From assembly GCA_964568525.1 (NCBI GenBank), contig CAZMPM010000008.1, positions 1-41,657 on the forward strand: DNA of 41,657 nt, read 5' to 3'. Every line of letters starts with the position of its first letter. The stretch's first letter is position 1. The DNA is from CAYZPB01 sp964568525. Its GTDB lineage: Bacteria > Bacillota > Bacilli > Tepidibacillales > Tepidibacillaceae. The notes under the pieces were generated by a model that was given only the letters and a program-made list of their open reading frames with translations, did no database searches and was not told the origin of the DNA. Positions 15,143 to 23,948 of this stretch are shown here, one piece after another. Made by a program: the position numbers and the translations under genes.

Positions 15143-16552
15143 CTAACCGATTGAACCTTCCATATCAAAATTAATTAATCGATTCATCTCAACAGCGTAC
15201 TCCATTGGCAACTCCTTAGTAAACTCCTCAATGAAACCCATGACAATCATCTGCACGGCATCCTCATGCGCTATTCCTCGGCTCATTAAATAAAATAGTT
15301 GTTCCTCACTTACTTTACTAACTGTCGCCTCATGCTCAAGTACGACCTTGTTATTTAACACACGATTAGTCGGCAATGTATCTGATGACGATAAATCATC
15401 AAGAATCAATGTATCACACTTAATATTCGTTTTCGAACCCTCCGCATCCTTTGCAAAATGCGCTAGCCCACGGTAATTCGCTTTACCGCCGCGACGGCAA
15501 ATCGACTTAGAGATGATCGTTGAAGTACAACCTTCCGCAAGATGAATTACCTTTGCACCAGCGTCCTGCAATTGACCTTTATCTGCTACGGCAATGGAAA
15601 GGATATTGGCTTTTGCTCCTTTACCCTTCATCACAACTGCCGGATATTTCATCGTAACTTTACTTCCAATATTCCCATCAACCCACTCCATAGTGGCGCC
15701 TTCTTCAGCTACTGCACGTTGCGTAACAAGATTGTAAATATTATCAGACCAGTTCTGGATTGTGGTATAACGGACATAAGCATTCTTTTTAGCAATAATT
15801 TCTACCACTCCAGTATGAAGTGAGTTGGAACTATAGCTAGGTGCAGTACAACCTTCTACATAATAAATGGACGAGCCCTCCTCAACAATAATCAGTGTGC
15901 GCTCGTGTTGGCTCATACTTTCCGTGTTAATTCGGAAATAAGCCTGAATTGGAGTGTCAACTTTGACACCCGGCGGAACATAGATAAAACTTCCACCTGA
16001 CCAGACAGCACTGTTTAGTGCGGAGAATTTATTATCAGCAGTCGGCACAACTGTCGTCAGATATTCTCGAACTAGATCTGGGTATTGCTGAATTGCCGAA
16101 TCAGTGTCCAAAAAGATTATTCCCTTATCGACAAGTTCTTGCCGCATGTTATGATAGACGACTTCAGATTCATATTGTGCCGAAAGACCGCCTAGGTACT
16201 TTTCTTCCGCTTCAGGCACGCCTAAACGGTCAAAGGTATCTTTAATCTGCTCAGGGACATCCTCCCACGAACCCTCAACGCCCTCGGATGGTTTAACATA
16301 GTAGGTAAGTTCATTTAAATCGAGGTCGCTTAAATCAGGACCCCATTTCTGCATCGGTTTTGAATAGAAAATCTCTAATCCCTTTAAGCGAAAATCAAGC
16401 ATCCATTCTGGCTCGTTTTTCTGACGGGAAATCTCGCGAACAACCGCTTCGCTTAGACCCTTTTCCGTCTTAAAGACCGATATGTCTTTATCACGAAAAC
16501 CATATTTATACTCTTCACTTATTTCCGGAATTTTTGGTGTTTTATCAGTCAT
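15143..16552 (-). CDS. sufB: Fe-S cluster assembly scaffold SufB
   Basis: A 469-residue SufB with the diagnostic blocks YYVKPSEG near the N terminus, WSGGSFIYVPPGVKVDTPIQAYFRIN, EEGSSIYYVEGCTAP (a Cys close to the scaffold site), CRRGGKANYRG and the C-terminal MSRGI...MIVMGFIEEFTKELPMEYAVE. SufB forms the SufBC2D complex on which clusters are built. The ATG is preceded by GAGGTG at six bases. It is downstream of sufU and upstream of the TauE gene in the sufCDSUB order usual in Bacillota. Nothing appears damaged in it. Confidence 0.97.
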   Translation of the reverse strand: MTDKTPKIPEISEEYKYGFRDKDISVFKTEKGLSEAVVREISRQKNEPEWMLDFRLKGLEIFYSKPMQKWGPDLSDLDLNELTYYVKPSEGVEGSWEDVPEQIKDTFDRLGVPEAEEKYLGGLSAQYESEVVYHNMRQELVDKGIIFLDTDSAIQQYPDLVREYLTTVVPTADNKFSALNSAVWSGGSFIYVPPGVKVDTPIQAYFRINTESMSQHERTLIIVEEGSSIYYVEGCTAPSYSSNSLHTGVVEIIAKKNAYVRYTTIQNWSDNIYNLVTQRAVAEEGATMEWVDGNIGSKVTMKYPAVVMKGKGAKANILSIAVADKGQLQDAGAKVIHLAEGCTSTIISKSICRRGGKANYRGLAHFAKDAEGSKTNIKCDTLILDDLSSSDTLPTNRVLNNKVVLEHEATVSKVSEEQLFYLMSRGIAHEDAVQMIVMGFIEEFTKELPMEYAVEMNRLINFDMEGSIG

Positions 16553-16576
16553 CTTCTCACCTCTTGCTTGCTTCTT

Positions 16577-17062
16577 TTATTTAAATCCTTCTGCTTCATC
16601 TATACGATGTTGGTGGCAACCGCACTCGGAATCATAGTCGCATCCTTCGCAGACACCCTGTTCCATCGCTTTCCAAGAAAGCGTTGCACACTTAATACGC
16701 GCCGGAAATTTACATACACCTTGCAACGCTTCTATATCCTCAAAACCCGTTGTATCAACATCCTCACCAATCATCATTTTAGAGAAACGATTAGCCATAT
16801 CAAGCGCTTCATCAGCCTTTTTGCCAATAATCGCTTCAGTCATCATTGATGCTGAAGCCATACTAATCGAACAGCCCTCACCATCAAATTTCGCATCGGT
16901 AATTATGCCGTTTTCAATTTTTAGTTGCAACTGAATCTGATCACCACAACTAGGATTCTTTAATTGAATCGTCGCATCAGCATACTCCATCTGACCACGA
17001 TTACGTGGCGATTGGTAATGGTCCATTATAACTTTTCTATATAAATCATCTAGTGATTCCAT
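16577..17062 (-). CDS. sufU: sulfur-relay protein SufU
   Basis: A protein of about 161 residues in the IscU-like SufU family. SufU accepts persulfide sulfur from SufS through a zinc-ligated cysteine. Conserved cysteines are visible in NPSCGDQI and DGEGCSIS and in the LQGVCKFPARIKCATLSW segment. An extension, EGCDYDSECGCHQHR, near the C terminus adds more Cys and His than most SufU proteins have. The ATG at 17062 was chosen over the TTG at 17068 by spacing from AAAGGAG. It overlaps the end of sufS by 17 bases. Confidence 0.93.
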   Translation of the reverse strand: MESLDDLYRKVIMDHYQSPRNRGQMEYADATIQLKNPSCGDQIQLQLKIENGIITDAKFDGEGCSISMASASMMTEAIIGKKADEALDMANRFSKMMIGEDVDTTGFEDIEALQGVCKFPARIKCATLSWKAMEQGVCEGCDYDSECGCHQHRIDEAEGFK

Positions 17063-18256
17063 TAGCAAAATACTCCTTTGTTTTTTCTATTGCAGAATAT
17101 AAAACGTCAATCTCTTCAAGTGTATTATACAGATAAAAACTAGCTCTGGCAGTAGAAGACACTTTCAGATATCTGTTAAGCGGCTCCGCACAATGGTGTC
17201 CGGCTCGGATAGCAATACCTTCAAGGTCTAGAGCCGTAGCAATATCATGCGGATGGACATTGTCTAAATTGAAAGAGATTAACGCACTACGATTATTGCG
17301 CGGTCCATATATTTTGATTCCTTCAAAGTCCGTAAATCGATCCAATGCATAGGCAACAAGTTTATTTTCATGGGCTTCAACATTATCCATGCCTAACTGC
17401 TCAAGAAAATCGATCATCGCTCCCAAACCAATTGCTTCAGCAATCGGCATCGTTCCTGTTTCAAATTTAAATGGTGTCGCTTTCCAAGTAGCATCATAAA
17501 GTGTTACCACATCAATCATCTCGCCGCCAAACTCAACAGGCTCCATCCGATCGAGTAGGTGTTTTTTTCCATAGACAACGCCGATGCCGGTAGGTGCACC
17601 CATTTTGTGACCACTAAAAACAAGCTTACATCAAATCGTTTATGGGGGACACTTTGTGCCGCATCAACTAGTACTGGCGTTCCATTGCGATGAGCAATCT
17701 CGATAATCTCTTTAATCGGATTGATTGTTCCTAATACGTTAGACGCATGAATAATCGATACAAGTTTAGTCCGAGCATTAATCATTTCTTCAACATCTGA
17801 CAACTTAATCGTTCCATCAAGTTGTAGTGGTAGATACTTAAGGACAGCGTTTTTCTTTTTAGCCAGCTGTTGCCATGGCACAATATTGCTATGATGTTCC
17901 ATTATCGAAATTAAGATTTCGTCGCCCTCATTAATATTCACCATACCGTAGCTTTGTGCAATAAAATTTAACCCGCTGGAAGCACCACGATTAAAAATAA
18001 TCTCATTAGCACTTTTAGCATTAATAAATTTACGCACCTTCTCGCGCGCATTCTCATAAGCGTCTGTTGCTTTCATCGCTAACTTGTGTGAACCTCGGTG
18101 AATATTCGAGTTGTAGGTTCGATAAAAGTTATCTACCGCTTCAATAACTGCCAACGGTTTCTGTGCAGTCGCTGCATTATCAAGATAAACAAGCGGTTTC
18201 CCATAGACTTTTTGCTCTAGAATTGGAAATTGTTCTCTTATCTCTTTACTAATCAT
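17046..18256 (-). pseudogene. sufS: cysteine desulfurase SufS, frameshifted by an internal deletion of about 19 nt
   Basis: Two overlapping frames together make one SufS. The upstream frame (18256 to about 17630) carries PLVYLDNAATAQKP, IMEHHSNIVPWQQL and LVDAAQSVPHKRFDV. The downstream frame resumes at LVFSGHKMGAPTGIG, with the PLP-binding Lys in SGHK, and contains RAGHHCAEPL with the catalytic Cys. Between FDV and FSGHK relatives have nine residues (27 nt); here there are 8 nt, so about 19 nt are missing and the frame shifts. As it stands, the first frame continues into nonsense to 17516 and lacks the PLP lysine and catalytic cysteine. This is either a real inactivation or an assembly/strain artefact, since SufS is normally needed. 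The start overlaps the sufD stop (ATGA). Confidence 0.93.
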
Positions 18257-19533
18257 CCTAACAACTTCCCTTCTATAATCGCTTCCAGTTGGTCCTTCAT
18301 CGCCTCAATTGGCATTCGCGACACAACCATCGCTAAAAATCCATAGATAATTAAGCGTTCTGCTTCTTCACGCGAGATACCGCGTGACATTAGATAATAT
18401 ATATCCTCGGGATCTACCGGCCCTACGCTTGCCGCGTGACCAGCAACAACGTCATATTCGTCGATTAATAAAATCGGATTAGCTTCAGCACGTGCTTTTT
18501 CACTAAGCATCAATACTTTGACCGATTGGTCTGTTTCCGACTTACTAACACTCTTATTCATTTTGGTAATGGCATTAAAGACGCCACTTGCCTCATTACG
18601 CATTATACCGCGAAAAATAATTTCACTCGTTGTTTCGGGTGCATCATGCATCGCTTTTGTCGTAAAGTTACAACGCTGGTCGCCGGCACCAACAAAAATT
18701 GTTTTCGCCTCAACTTTTGCGTGTTCGCCTTCAAGCGTAAATAGATTATTCGAGTTGGTCTTGCCGCTATTCATCTCGCTGATAATCCATTCCAAATTAG
18801 CATCTTCAGCAACCGTAGCTTGCCGATGCGTGTAGTCGCTTAAATTCTCATTAAAGCTATGGTTAGAAAATATCTCTACATTTGCGCCACGTTCTAGATA
18901 AATTTCTGAAACGCTATTAAACTGTGCACTTATTTCCTCGGAAATTGACAAATTAAGATCAACATAAGTGAAACTACTATTCTCGCCCGCTACGACTATT
19001 GTATGTGGCATCAGCCTTGACTCAGTACCAATAAACACCACCTGAATCGGCGAATCAATTACCACATTCTCCGGCACAAAAAGGAAAATCCCATCGTTCC
19101 AGAGTGCAGAGTGTAACGCTAGTTCGGGCGTCTCCGCAATCTCAATCGACTGCAAAAAATATTTGCGCACCAATGCCGGATATTTGCGAACCGCATTGTC
19201 TAATGTAGTAAAATTAACACCCTGCCGCAACAGCTCAGCAGAAAGATGCTTATATAAAACAGTATTATTTTTGTACACTATAATACTACGATTATCCGTA
19301 TTAGAGTTGATGATATATTGAAGTTGCTCCGGCAACAGATTTAGATGCACCTCGGAAAGATCCTCTTCTTCACCAATCGAAATTAATGAAGCATCAACGT
19401 CATTAGCAACCAACTCAAAATATTTATCTAACCCCTTTAATCGAATCTCTTGCAGCCATTCAGGTTCTCCCAGCTGCTTGGACCAATTGACGAGTGTTTC
19501 CTTAACCAAAGCTGTATCCGCCTTGTTGCTCAT
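18253..19533 (-). CDS. sufD: Fe-S cluster assembly protein SufD
   Basis: A protein of about 426 residues, the partner of SufB in the SufBC2D scaffold. It shows the SufD pattern: GEPEWLQEIRLKGLDKYFEL at the N terminus, ALWNDGIFLFVPENVVIDSPIQVVF, AEANPILLIDEYDVVAGHAASVGPVD (including the interface His), and the MSRGISREEAERLIIYGFL end. The ATG at 19533 has AGGAGGGG five bases upstream, so it was preferred to the frame start at 19551. It overlaps sufS by four bases and follows sufC closely. Confidence 0.96.
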   Translation of the reverse strand: MSNKADTALVKETLVNWSKQLGEPEWLQEIRLKGLDKYFELVANDVDASLISIGEEEDLSEVHLNLLPEQLQYIINSNTDNRSIIVYKNNTVLYKHLSAELLRQGVNFTTLDNAVRKYPALVRKYFLQSIEIAETPELALHSALWNDGIFLFVPENVVIDSPIQVVFIGTESRLMPHTIVVAGENSSFTYVDLNLSISEEISAQFNSVSEIYLERGANVEIFSNHSFNENLSDYTHRQATVAEDANLEWIISEMNSGKTNSNNLFTLEGEHAKVEAKTIFVGAGDQRCNFTTKAMHDAPETTSEIIFRGIMRNEASGVFNAITKMNKSVSKSETDQSVKVLMLSEKARAEANPILLIDEYDVVAGHAASVGPVDPEDIYYLMSRGISREEAERLIIYGFLAMVVSRMPIEAMKDQLEAIIEGKLLG

Positions 19534-19552
19534 CTGTACCCCTCCTCGCAAG

Positions 19553-20335
19553 CTATAACCAGCTATCTGCTTCCTCTTTTAGGCCTAGTTCTGTGCGTAA
19601 CCACTCATAACCTTCCGCTTCAACTTTACGCGCTAGCTCAGGTCCTCCTGAGCGAACTATTGTACCTTGCATCATAATATGGACAAAATCCGGCTCGATA
19701 TAATCTAATAATCTCTGATAATGAGTGATGATTAGGAACCCGCGATCCGGTGAACGTAACTCATTAACTCCTGTTGATACCACCTTTAATGCATCGACAT
19801 CCAACCCCGAATCAATCTCGTCCAGAATTACGAATTGCGGCTCTAGTAACATCATCTGAAGGATCTCGTTCCTCTTTTTCTCTCCACCGGAAAAACCTTC
19901 ATTGATATATCGTTGAGAAAAAGATTCATCAATATCTAAAAAATTCATCGTCTTTTCCATCTCGCGGATAAATTTAATCAGCGAAATTTCATTGCCCGGT
20001 CCTCTTTTAGCATTGATTGCACTGCGAATAAAGTCGGCATTAGTTACACCGGTAATCTCGCTCGGATATTGCATGGCTAGAAATAATCCGCTGCGAGCGC
20101 GTTCTGTAGTTGACATCTCCAGCAAATTCTCACCATTCAGAGTTACCGTTCCTGAGTTGACAACAAAGTTCGGATGACCCATTAAAGTTGCAGATAGTGT
20201 GCTTTTGCCGGCGCCATTAGGCCCCATGATCGCGTGGACCTCGCCGCCCTTAATCTCTAAGGTTAATCCTTTTAAAATCTCTTTCTCCTCAACAGAGGCT
20301 CTTAGCTTATCTATTTTTAGTGCGGGTTGAGCCAT
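19553..20335 (-). CDS. sufC: Fe-S cluster assembly ATPase SufC
   Basis: A protein of about 260 residues and an ABC-type ATPase without membrane domain, which drives conformational change of the SufBD scaffold. Visible are Walker A GPNGAGKST, the SufC-specific MQYPSEITGVTNADFIRSA, the signature FSGGEKKRNEILQM, Walker B FVILDEIDSGLDVDAL and the H-loop ITHYQRLL. The ATG at 20335 starts one base after the PspC gene stop codon. The frame reaches back to 20383, but those codons overlap pspC and lack SufC homology. First suf gene in the order sufC-D-S-U-B. Confidence 0.95.
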   Translation of the reverse strand: MAQPALKIDKLRASVEEKEILKGLTLEIKGGEVHAIMGPNGAGKSTLSATLMGHPNFVVNSGTVTLNGENLLEMSTTERARSGLFLAMQYPSEITGVTNADFIRSAINAKRGPGNEISLIKFIREMEKTMNFLDIDESFSQRYINEGFSGGEKKRNEILQMMLLEPQFVILDEIDSGLDVDALKVVSTGVNELRSPDRGFLIITHYQRLLDYIEPDFVHIMMQGTIVRSGGPELARKVEAEGYEWLRTELGLKEEADSWL

Positions 20336-20336
20336 T

Positions 20337-20846
20337 CTATTTGTCACCATCCTCATTATTATCTTCTTTCGTAACTTCATCACGTTGCATAGTTACACCA
20401 TCTATGTGTCGACGGCCTGTGCTTGTTTTTTTGTTGCCACTTTTGAAGATAAATAATAACCCGATAATTATCAGAACTATCGCTAATAAATAATCTCTGC
20501 TTATTGTGACAAGATATCTAAAATAATACATTAAATTAAACGGTAAAATCTGGTCTATTAAGAAAAATAGACCGAACAGGATAAAAACTACACCAAGAAA
20601 CAATAGCCCTCTTCGACTAGTCCTCACAGGCTCTTTACTAGTCTCAGCGCCAACAACGCCATCGGATTCAGGCATTACTATTGCAGCAATTACATAGACA
20701 ATAATTAGTGGCCAGAATAACCAATGGACGAATAACAATAAAACAAAACCAAACCTTAGCCAGCCTGCACTTATTCCAAAATATTCTGCCAGTCCACCGA
20801 GTACACCACTTATAACCTTATTGGGTGATTTAGTTAGACGATTCAT
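20337..20846 (-). CDS. PspC domain membrane protein
   Basis: A 169-residue protein. Residues 1-60 form a PspC domain (NKVISGVLGGLAEYFGIS, then a strongly hydrophobic helix with VYVIAAIVMPE). Two more membrane segments at about 77-97 and 112-132 follow, and the tail is hydrophilic and charged. PspC proteins sense or relay envelope stress. The ATG has AGGGGAGG upstream. It ends one base before sufC, which suggests it is transcribed with the suf genes, an unusual partnership that may only reflect read-through. Confidence 0.88.
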   Translation of the reverse strand: MNRLTKSPNKVISGVLGGLAEYFGISAGWLRFGFVLLLFVHWLFWPLIIVYVIAAIVMPESDGVVGAETSKEPVRTSRRGLLFLGVVFILFGLFFLIDQILPFNLMYYFRYLVTISRDYLLAIVLIIIGLLFIFKSGNKKTSTGRRHIDGVTMQRDEVTKEDNNEDGDK

Positions 20847-20877
20847 TTATCTTAACCTCCCCTGGCTCACGCCAAAA

Positions 20878-21468
20878 TTACTTATTTTTTTCAAACAGTT
20901 TATTCTCTTTGCCTGCGATTAGTCGCTTGATATTATCCTTGTGACGGAACAGAACAAAAAGTACTAATAATGTAATACCAATCTTAATAGTTAATGAATC
21001 TCCCGGCGACAACCAAGAAATAACGGCCACTGTCGAAGAGGCAATTATAGATGAAAGTGATGGGTATTTTACTATAATTACAAAAATTACAAAAAGTAGA
21101 ATACCAGCTATACCGGCAATCCAGTTCATTGCAAGTACAGCGCCCACACCGGTTGCGATACCCTTACCACCTTTAAATTTTATGAACATAGAGTATGAGT
21201 GGCCAATAACCGCACCACCTGCCGCTATTATCATATATAAGTCTCCGCCATATAAACCCGCAAGCAGCGCAGGTAAAAACCCCTTTAGTAAATCACCAAG
21301 AAAGACTACAATACCGGCCTTTTCCCCAAGTGTCCTAAAAGTATTTGATGTGCCAATATTACCACTACCAAGCGTTCGAATATCTTTATTCTGCATTTTG
21401 GATACAATTAACCCGACAGGGATTGAACCAGCAAGATAACTTAATATAAATGTAATCACATATGACAT
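20878..21468 (-). CDS. plsY: glycerol-3-phosphate acyltransferase PlsY
   Basis: A protein of about 196 residues with five or so membrane helices. It transfers the acyl group of acyl-phosphate to glycerol-3-phosphate, the first step of phospholipid synthesis. The three PlsY motifs are visible: GSIPVG, GSGNIGTSNTFRTLG and KGGKGIATG, the last in a loop after GHSYSMFIKF. The ATG at 21468 was chosen because GAGGTG is eight bases upstream; ATG at 21474 and GTG at 21477 are too close to it. It is upstream of pspC on the same strand with 31 bases between, so a common transcript is possible. Confidence 0.95.
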   Translation of the reverse strand: MSYVITFILSYLAGSIPVGLIVSKMQNKDIRTLGSGNIGTSNTFRTLGEKAGIVVFLGDLLKGFLPALLAGLYGGDLYMIIAAGGAVIGHSYSMFIKFKGGKGIATGVGAVLAMNWIAGIAGILLFVIFVIIVKYPSLSSIIASSTVAVISWLSPGDSLTIKIGITLLVLFVLFRHKDNIKRLIAGKENKLFEKNK

Positions 21469-21589
21469 CAGCATCACCTCTCTTAACTTTCAACGCTACT
21501 ATAATATCAAATTTTCAACTTAATAAAAATAGGTAAATATAGTTTACTACATTTACCATTATTAGTCGCTTATTTTGCTAAAACCAGAG

Positions 21590-23026
21590 TTACTTAGGTA
21601 ATAGAATAATAAAACGCGTACCCTTATTCAATTCACTCTCAACCTTGATCGTCCCATCATGCGCCTCTACGTAACCCTTAACTATCGATAAACCAAGACC
21701 GGTACCGCCATCATCACGTGAACGTGAGCTATCAGTGCGATAAAAACGATCAAAAATATATTTCAACTGTTCTTCCCCAATCCCCGGCCCGTTATCGGCA
21801 ATCGTAATTTCAACCGATTTTAATTCCGGTTTTTCTGTAAGATTTAGTCTGACCATACCGCCAGCAGGCAATATGCGAACTGCATTTCCAATCAGATTAA
21901 TAATTACTTGCTTAATTCGATCGGAATCAACTACAGCGGTAGTATCCTTGTCACCTTCAAGCGAGATATTAATTCCCTTTTCCTCTTCTGCCCAAGCAAA
22001 ATTGTCAGCCACTTTTTCTAAAAGTTGATAAAGATTTGTTTCTTCCAGTTTTAAAGAAAGCTGACCGGCCTCTGCTAAACTAAGCTGCTGCAGGTCGTCT
22101 ACCAAACGATTTAGGCGTTGCACCTCATCAGCTAAACTAATATAAAAACTGCTGTCAGGTTCAACAGTGCCCTCTTGCACCAGTTCTAGCTCACCAGCAA
22201 TAATTGAAATTGGTGTGCGCAACTCATGCGCAACATCAGCTAGTAAGTTTTTGCGATTAGTTTCATTCTCTGCGAGTTGCGCTGACATTTCATTAAAGGA
22301 GTTCGCAAGCTCTTGGAACTCATCCTCTGTCCCTAACTCAATTCGATAAGAATGGTCGCCCTCGGCTAAACGTCGTAGGGCAGTTAACAGCTTGTTTAAC
22401 GGTTGAGTCATCCGACTGGAAAAGAGAATACTAAGCAATATCGCCACAATTAGCGAAATGATTAAACCAACAATGACCGACCTAATCATTGAATTCTGGA
22501 ATTGCTGTTCAATTGTTAAAAGCCCACTTTTGCTCCGTTGAATATAGACTGCTTCACCGATCTTCTCCTTACCAATCATAATGTCTTGGCGTATTCCAGC
22601 AACTTTATCGATATTTTGTCCCAAAAAATTGCTGTCGGTATCACCGATTACAGTCCCAGTCGCATCAGCTACAACTATCTCCAAACGATTGTGCATAGTA
22701 GCAAATCCGCCCATACCACCAGGGTTGCCTTTGCCACCTTGCCCCTGCCACTTACCACCTTGCACCGCTCCACCGGATCCTTGTCCGCCAATATTGTCTA
22801 TAAATTGTCCGCTAGTTAAATAGGATTGTACATTTCCCCAACCATCATTATTCTTATAGTGTTCAGCTAGTAAGCCGTTCCAGATAATAGTTTCCTGCAA
22901 TACATTCTGACTCACATAATCATCGAAGTTGTCGACAATCCGATTATGAAAATAAGCAGCCTGAACTATCCCCATTACTAAGAGTGCTACTATAAAGGCA
23001 ACAATCAATTTACCCCTAAGTTTCAT
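21590..23026 (-). CDS. two-component sensor histidine kinase
   Basis: A 478-residue kinase. Membrane helices are at about 8-26 and 183-204. The extracytoplasmic sensor between them has a Gly/Gln-rich low-complexity stretch at 80-107. A HAMP domain (205-258), HisKA box with the phospho-acceptor His267 (ADVAHELRTP), and an HATPase domain (N-box LIGNAVRI, G1 DNGPGIGEEQL, G2 GTGLGLSIVKGY) follow. It overlaps the response-regulator gene by four bases (ATGA), so the two proteins are a pair. The stimulus is not evident; neighbours do not help. The domain layout is that of cell-envelope-sensing EnvZ/BaeS-type kinases. Confidence 0.94.
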   Translation of the reverse strand: MKLRGKLIVAFIVALLVMGIVQAAYFHNRIVDNFDDYVSQNVLQETIIWNGLLAEHYKNNDGWGNVQSYLTSGQFIDNIGGQGSGGAVQGGKWQGQGGKGNPGGMGGFATMHNRLEIVVADATGTVIGDTDSNFLGQNIDKVAGIRQDIMIGKEKIGEAVYIQRSKSGLLTIEQQFQNSMIRSVIVGLIISLIVAILLSILFSSRMTQPLNKLLTALRRLAEGDHSYRIELGTEDEFQELANSFNEMSAQLAENETNRKNLLADVAHELRTPISIIAGELELVQEGTVEPDSSFYISLADEVQRLNRLVDDLQQLSLAEAGQLSLKLEETNLYQLLEKVADNFAWAEEEKGINISLEGDKDTTAVVDSDRIKQVIINLIGNAVRILPAGGMVRLNLTEKPELKSVEITIADNGPGIGEEQLKYIFDRFYRTDSSRSRDDGGTGLGLSIVKGYVEAHDGTIKVESELNKGTRFIILLPK

Positions 23027-23727
23027 CCCTCTGTACCAAAGCGATAACCGATTCCATAAACCGTCAAGATATGTTTCGGATTCGCCGGATCCTCCTCTAT
23101 TTTTTTGCGCAGATTACTAACATGCGTATCAATCGAACGTTCATAATTAATATACTCTTCACCCATCGCAATACTCATCAGCTGCAGCCTACTGAAAACA
23201 CGACCAGGTTTTTTCGCTAAAGCTAACAAAATTTTAAATTCAGTCGGAGTTAGATTAGCTTTCTCCCCATCTACATAAGCCTCATACTCCTCCGGATGAA
23301 TCTTTAAGTTACCACGAATAATCTGCTCCATCCGCGAATCTTCCTTCTGCTCGAAGTTCCCTCCAGATCTGCGCAAAACCGATTTAATCCGCGCCGTTAA
23401 CTCGCGCAAACTAAACGGTTTTGTTATATAGTCATCCGCTCCCAACTCTAAACCAAGTAGCTTATCAATCTCCTCAGTTTTTGCCGTAAGCATAATTACC
23501 GGTAAACGATTGTCAATATTTCTAAGCTCGCGAAGCGTCTGATAGCCATCCATAACCGGCATCATTAAGTCAAGCACAACTAAGTCAACAGCCTCGTTGT
23601 TCACCTGCTCTAATGCTTCCGCACCATTCCCGGCCAGTAAAACATTATAGCCTTCGTTGACCAAGTGTTGCCTAATTAGTTCCCTAATTTTTATTTCATC
23701 ATCAACAATTAAGATTGTTTTTAACAT
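23023..23727 (-). CDS. OmpR/PhoB-family response regulator
   Basis: A protein of about 234 residues. The receiver domain holds acidic residues in VDDE, the phosphorylated Asp53 (LDLMMP), a switch Thr (MLTAKT) and the KPF lysine. The C-terminal winged-helix domain (LTPTEFKILLAL, SIDTHVSNLRKKIE, YGIGYRF) binds DNA. The ATG at 23727 follows GGAGG at eight bases, which decides against the earlier in-frame ATG at 23742. It is the first gene of the pair and diverges from the pyruvate carboxylase gene, whose upstream palindromes could be its targets or those of another regulator. Confidence 0.94.
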   Translation of the reverse strand: MLKTILIVDDEIKIRELIRQHLVNEGYNVLLAGNGAEALEQVNNEAVDLVVLDLMMPVMDGYQTLRELRNIDNRLPVIMLTAKTEEIDKLLGLELGADDYITKPFSLRELTARIKSVLRRSGGNFEQKEDSRMEQIIRGNLKIHPEEYEAYVDGEKANLTPTEFKILLALAKKPGRVFSRLQLMSIAMGEEYINYERSIDTHVSNLRKKIEEDPANPKHILTVYGIGYRFGTEG

Positions 23728-23852
23728 TATAATAACCTCCATACTATAATGATAATCTACAAGCTTTAAGAACTGGTTAATCAGTTGTTAAGATTATATT
23801 AACCCCATACTACTATTATATCCGCTTTAGCTAAATAAATACTATTCATTTT

Positions 23853-23870
23853 TTATCTAAAATAAGATAA
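23853..23870. promoter_or_regulatory. candidate operator 1 (TTATCT inverted repeat)
   Basis: TTATCT and AGATAA arms are separated by six bases. The half-sites match those of the better palindrome at 23894-23912. The centres are about 41-42 bases apart, near four helical turns, suggesting two dimers on the same DNA face between the response regulator and pyc genes. Confidence 0.45.
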
Positions 23871-23893
23871 ACTATATAAGATGCACAAATAGT

Positions 23894-23912
23894 ATTATCT
23901 AATTTAGATAAT
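23894..23912. promoter_or_regulatory. candidate operator 2 overlapping the pyc promoter
   Basis: A perfect palindrome with 9-bp arms, ATTATCTAA and TTAGATAAT, around one central base. A possible plus-strand promoter overlaps it: TTATCT (23895-23900) and TATATT (23917-23922), 16 bases apart. A bound dimer would cover the -35 box, so repression of pyc is the simplest reading. The regulator is unknown. Confidence 0.5.
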
Positions 23913-23948
23913 CTGTTATATTAATCAACTAATACCGAGGTGAGAGAG

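Noticed and set aside
17046..18256. Two separate genes in the sufS region
   Set aside because: Both frames match consecutive parts of one SufS, and the N-terminal frame ends in residues with no SufS similarity. One damaged gene is the better explanation.
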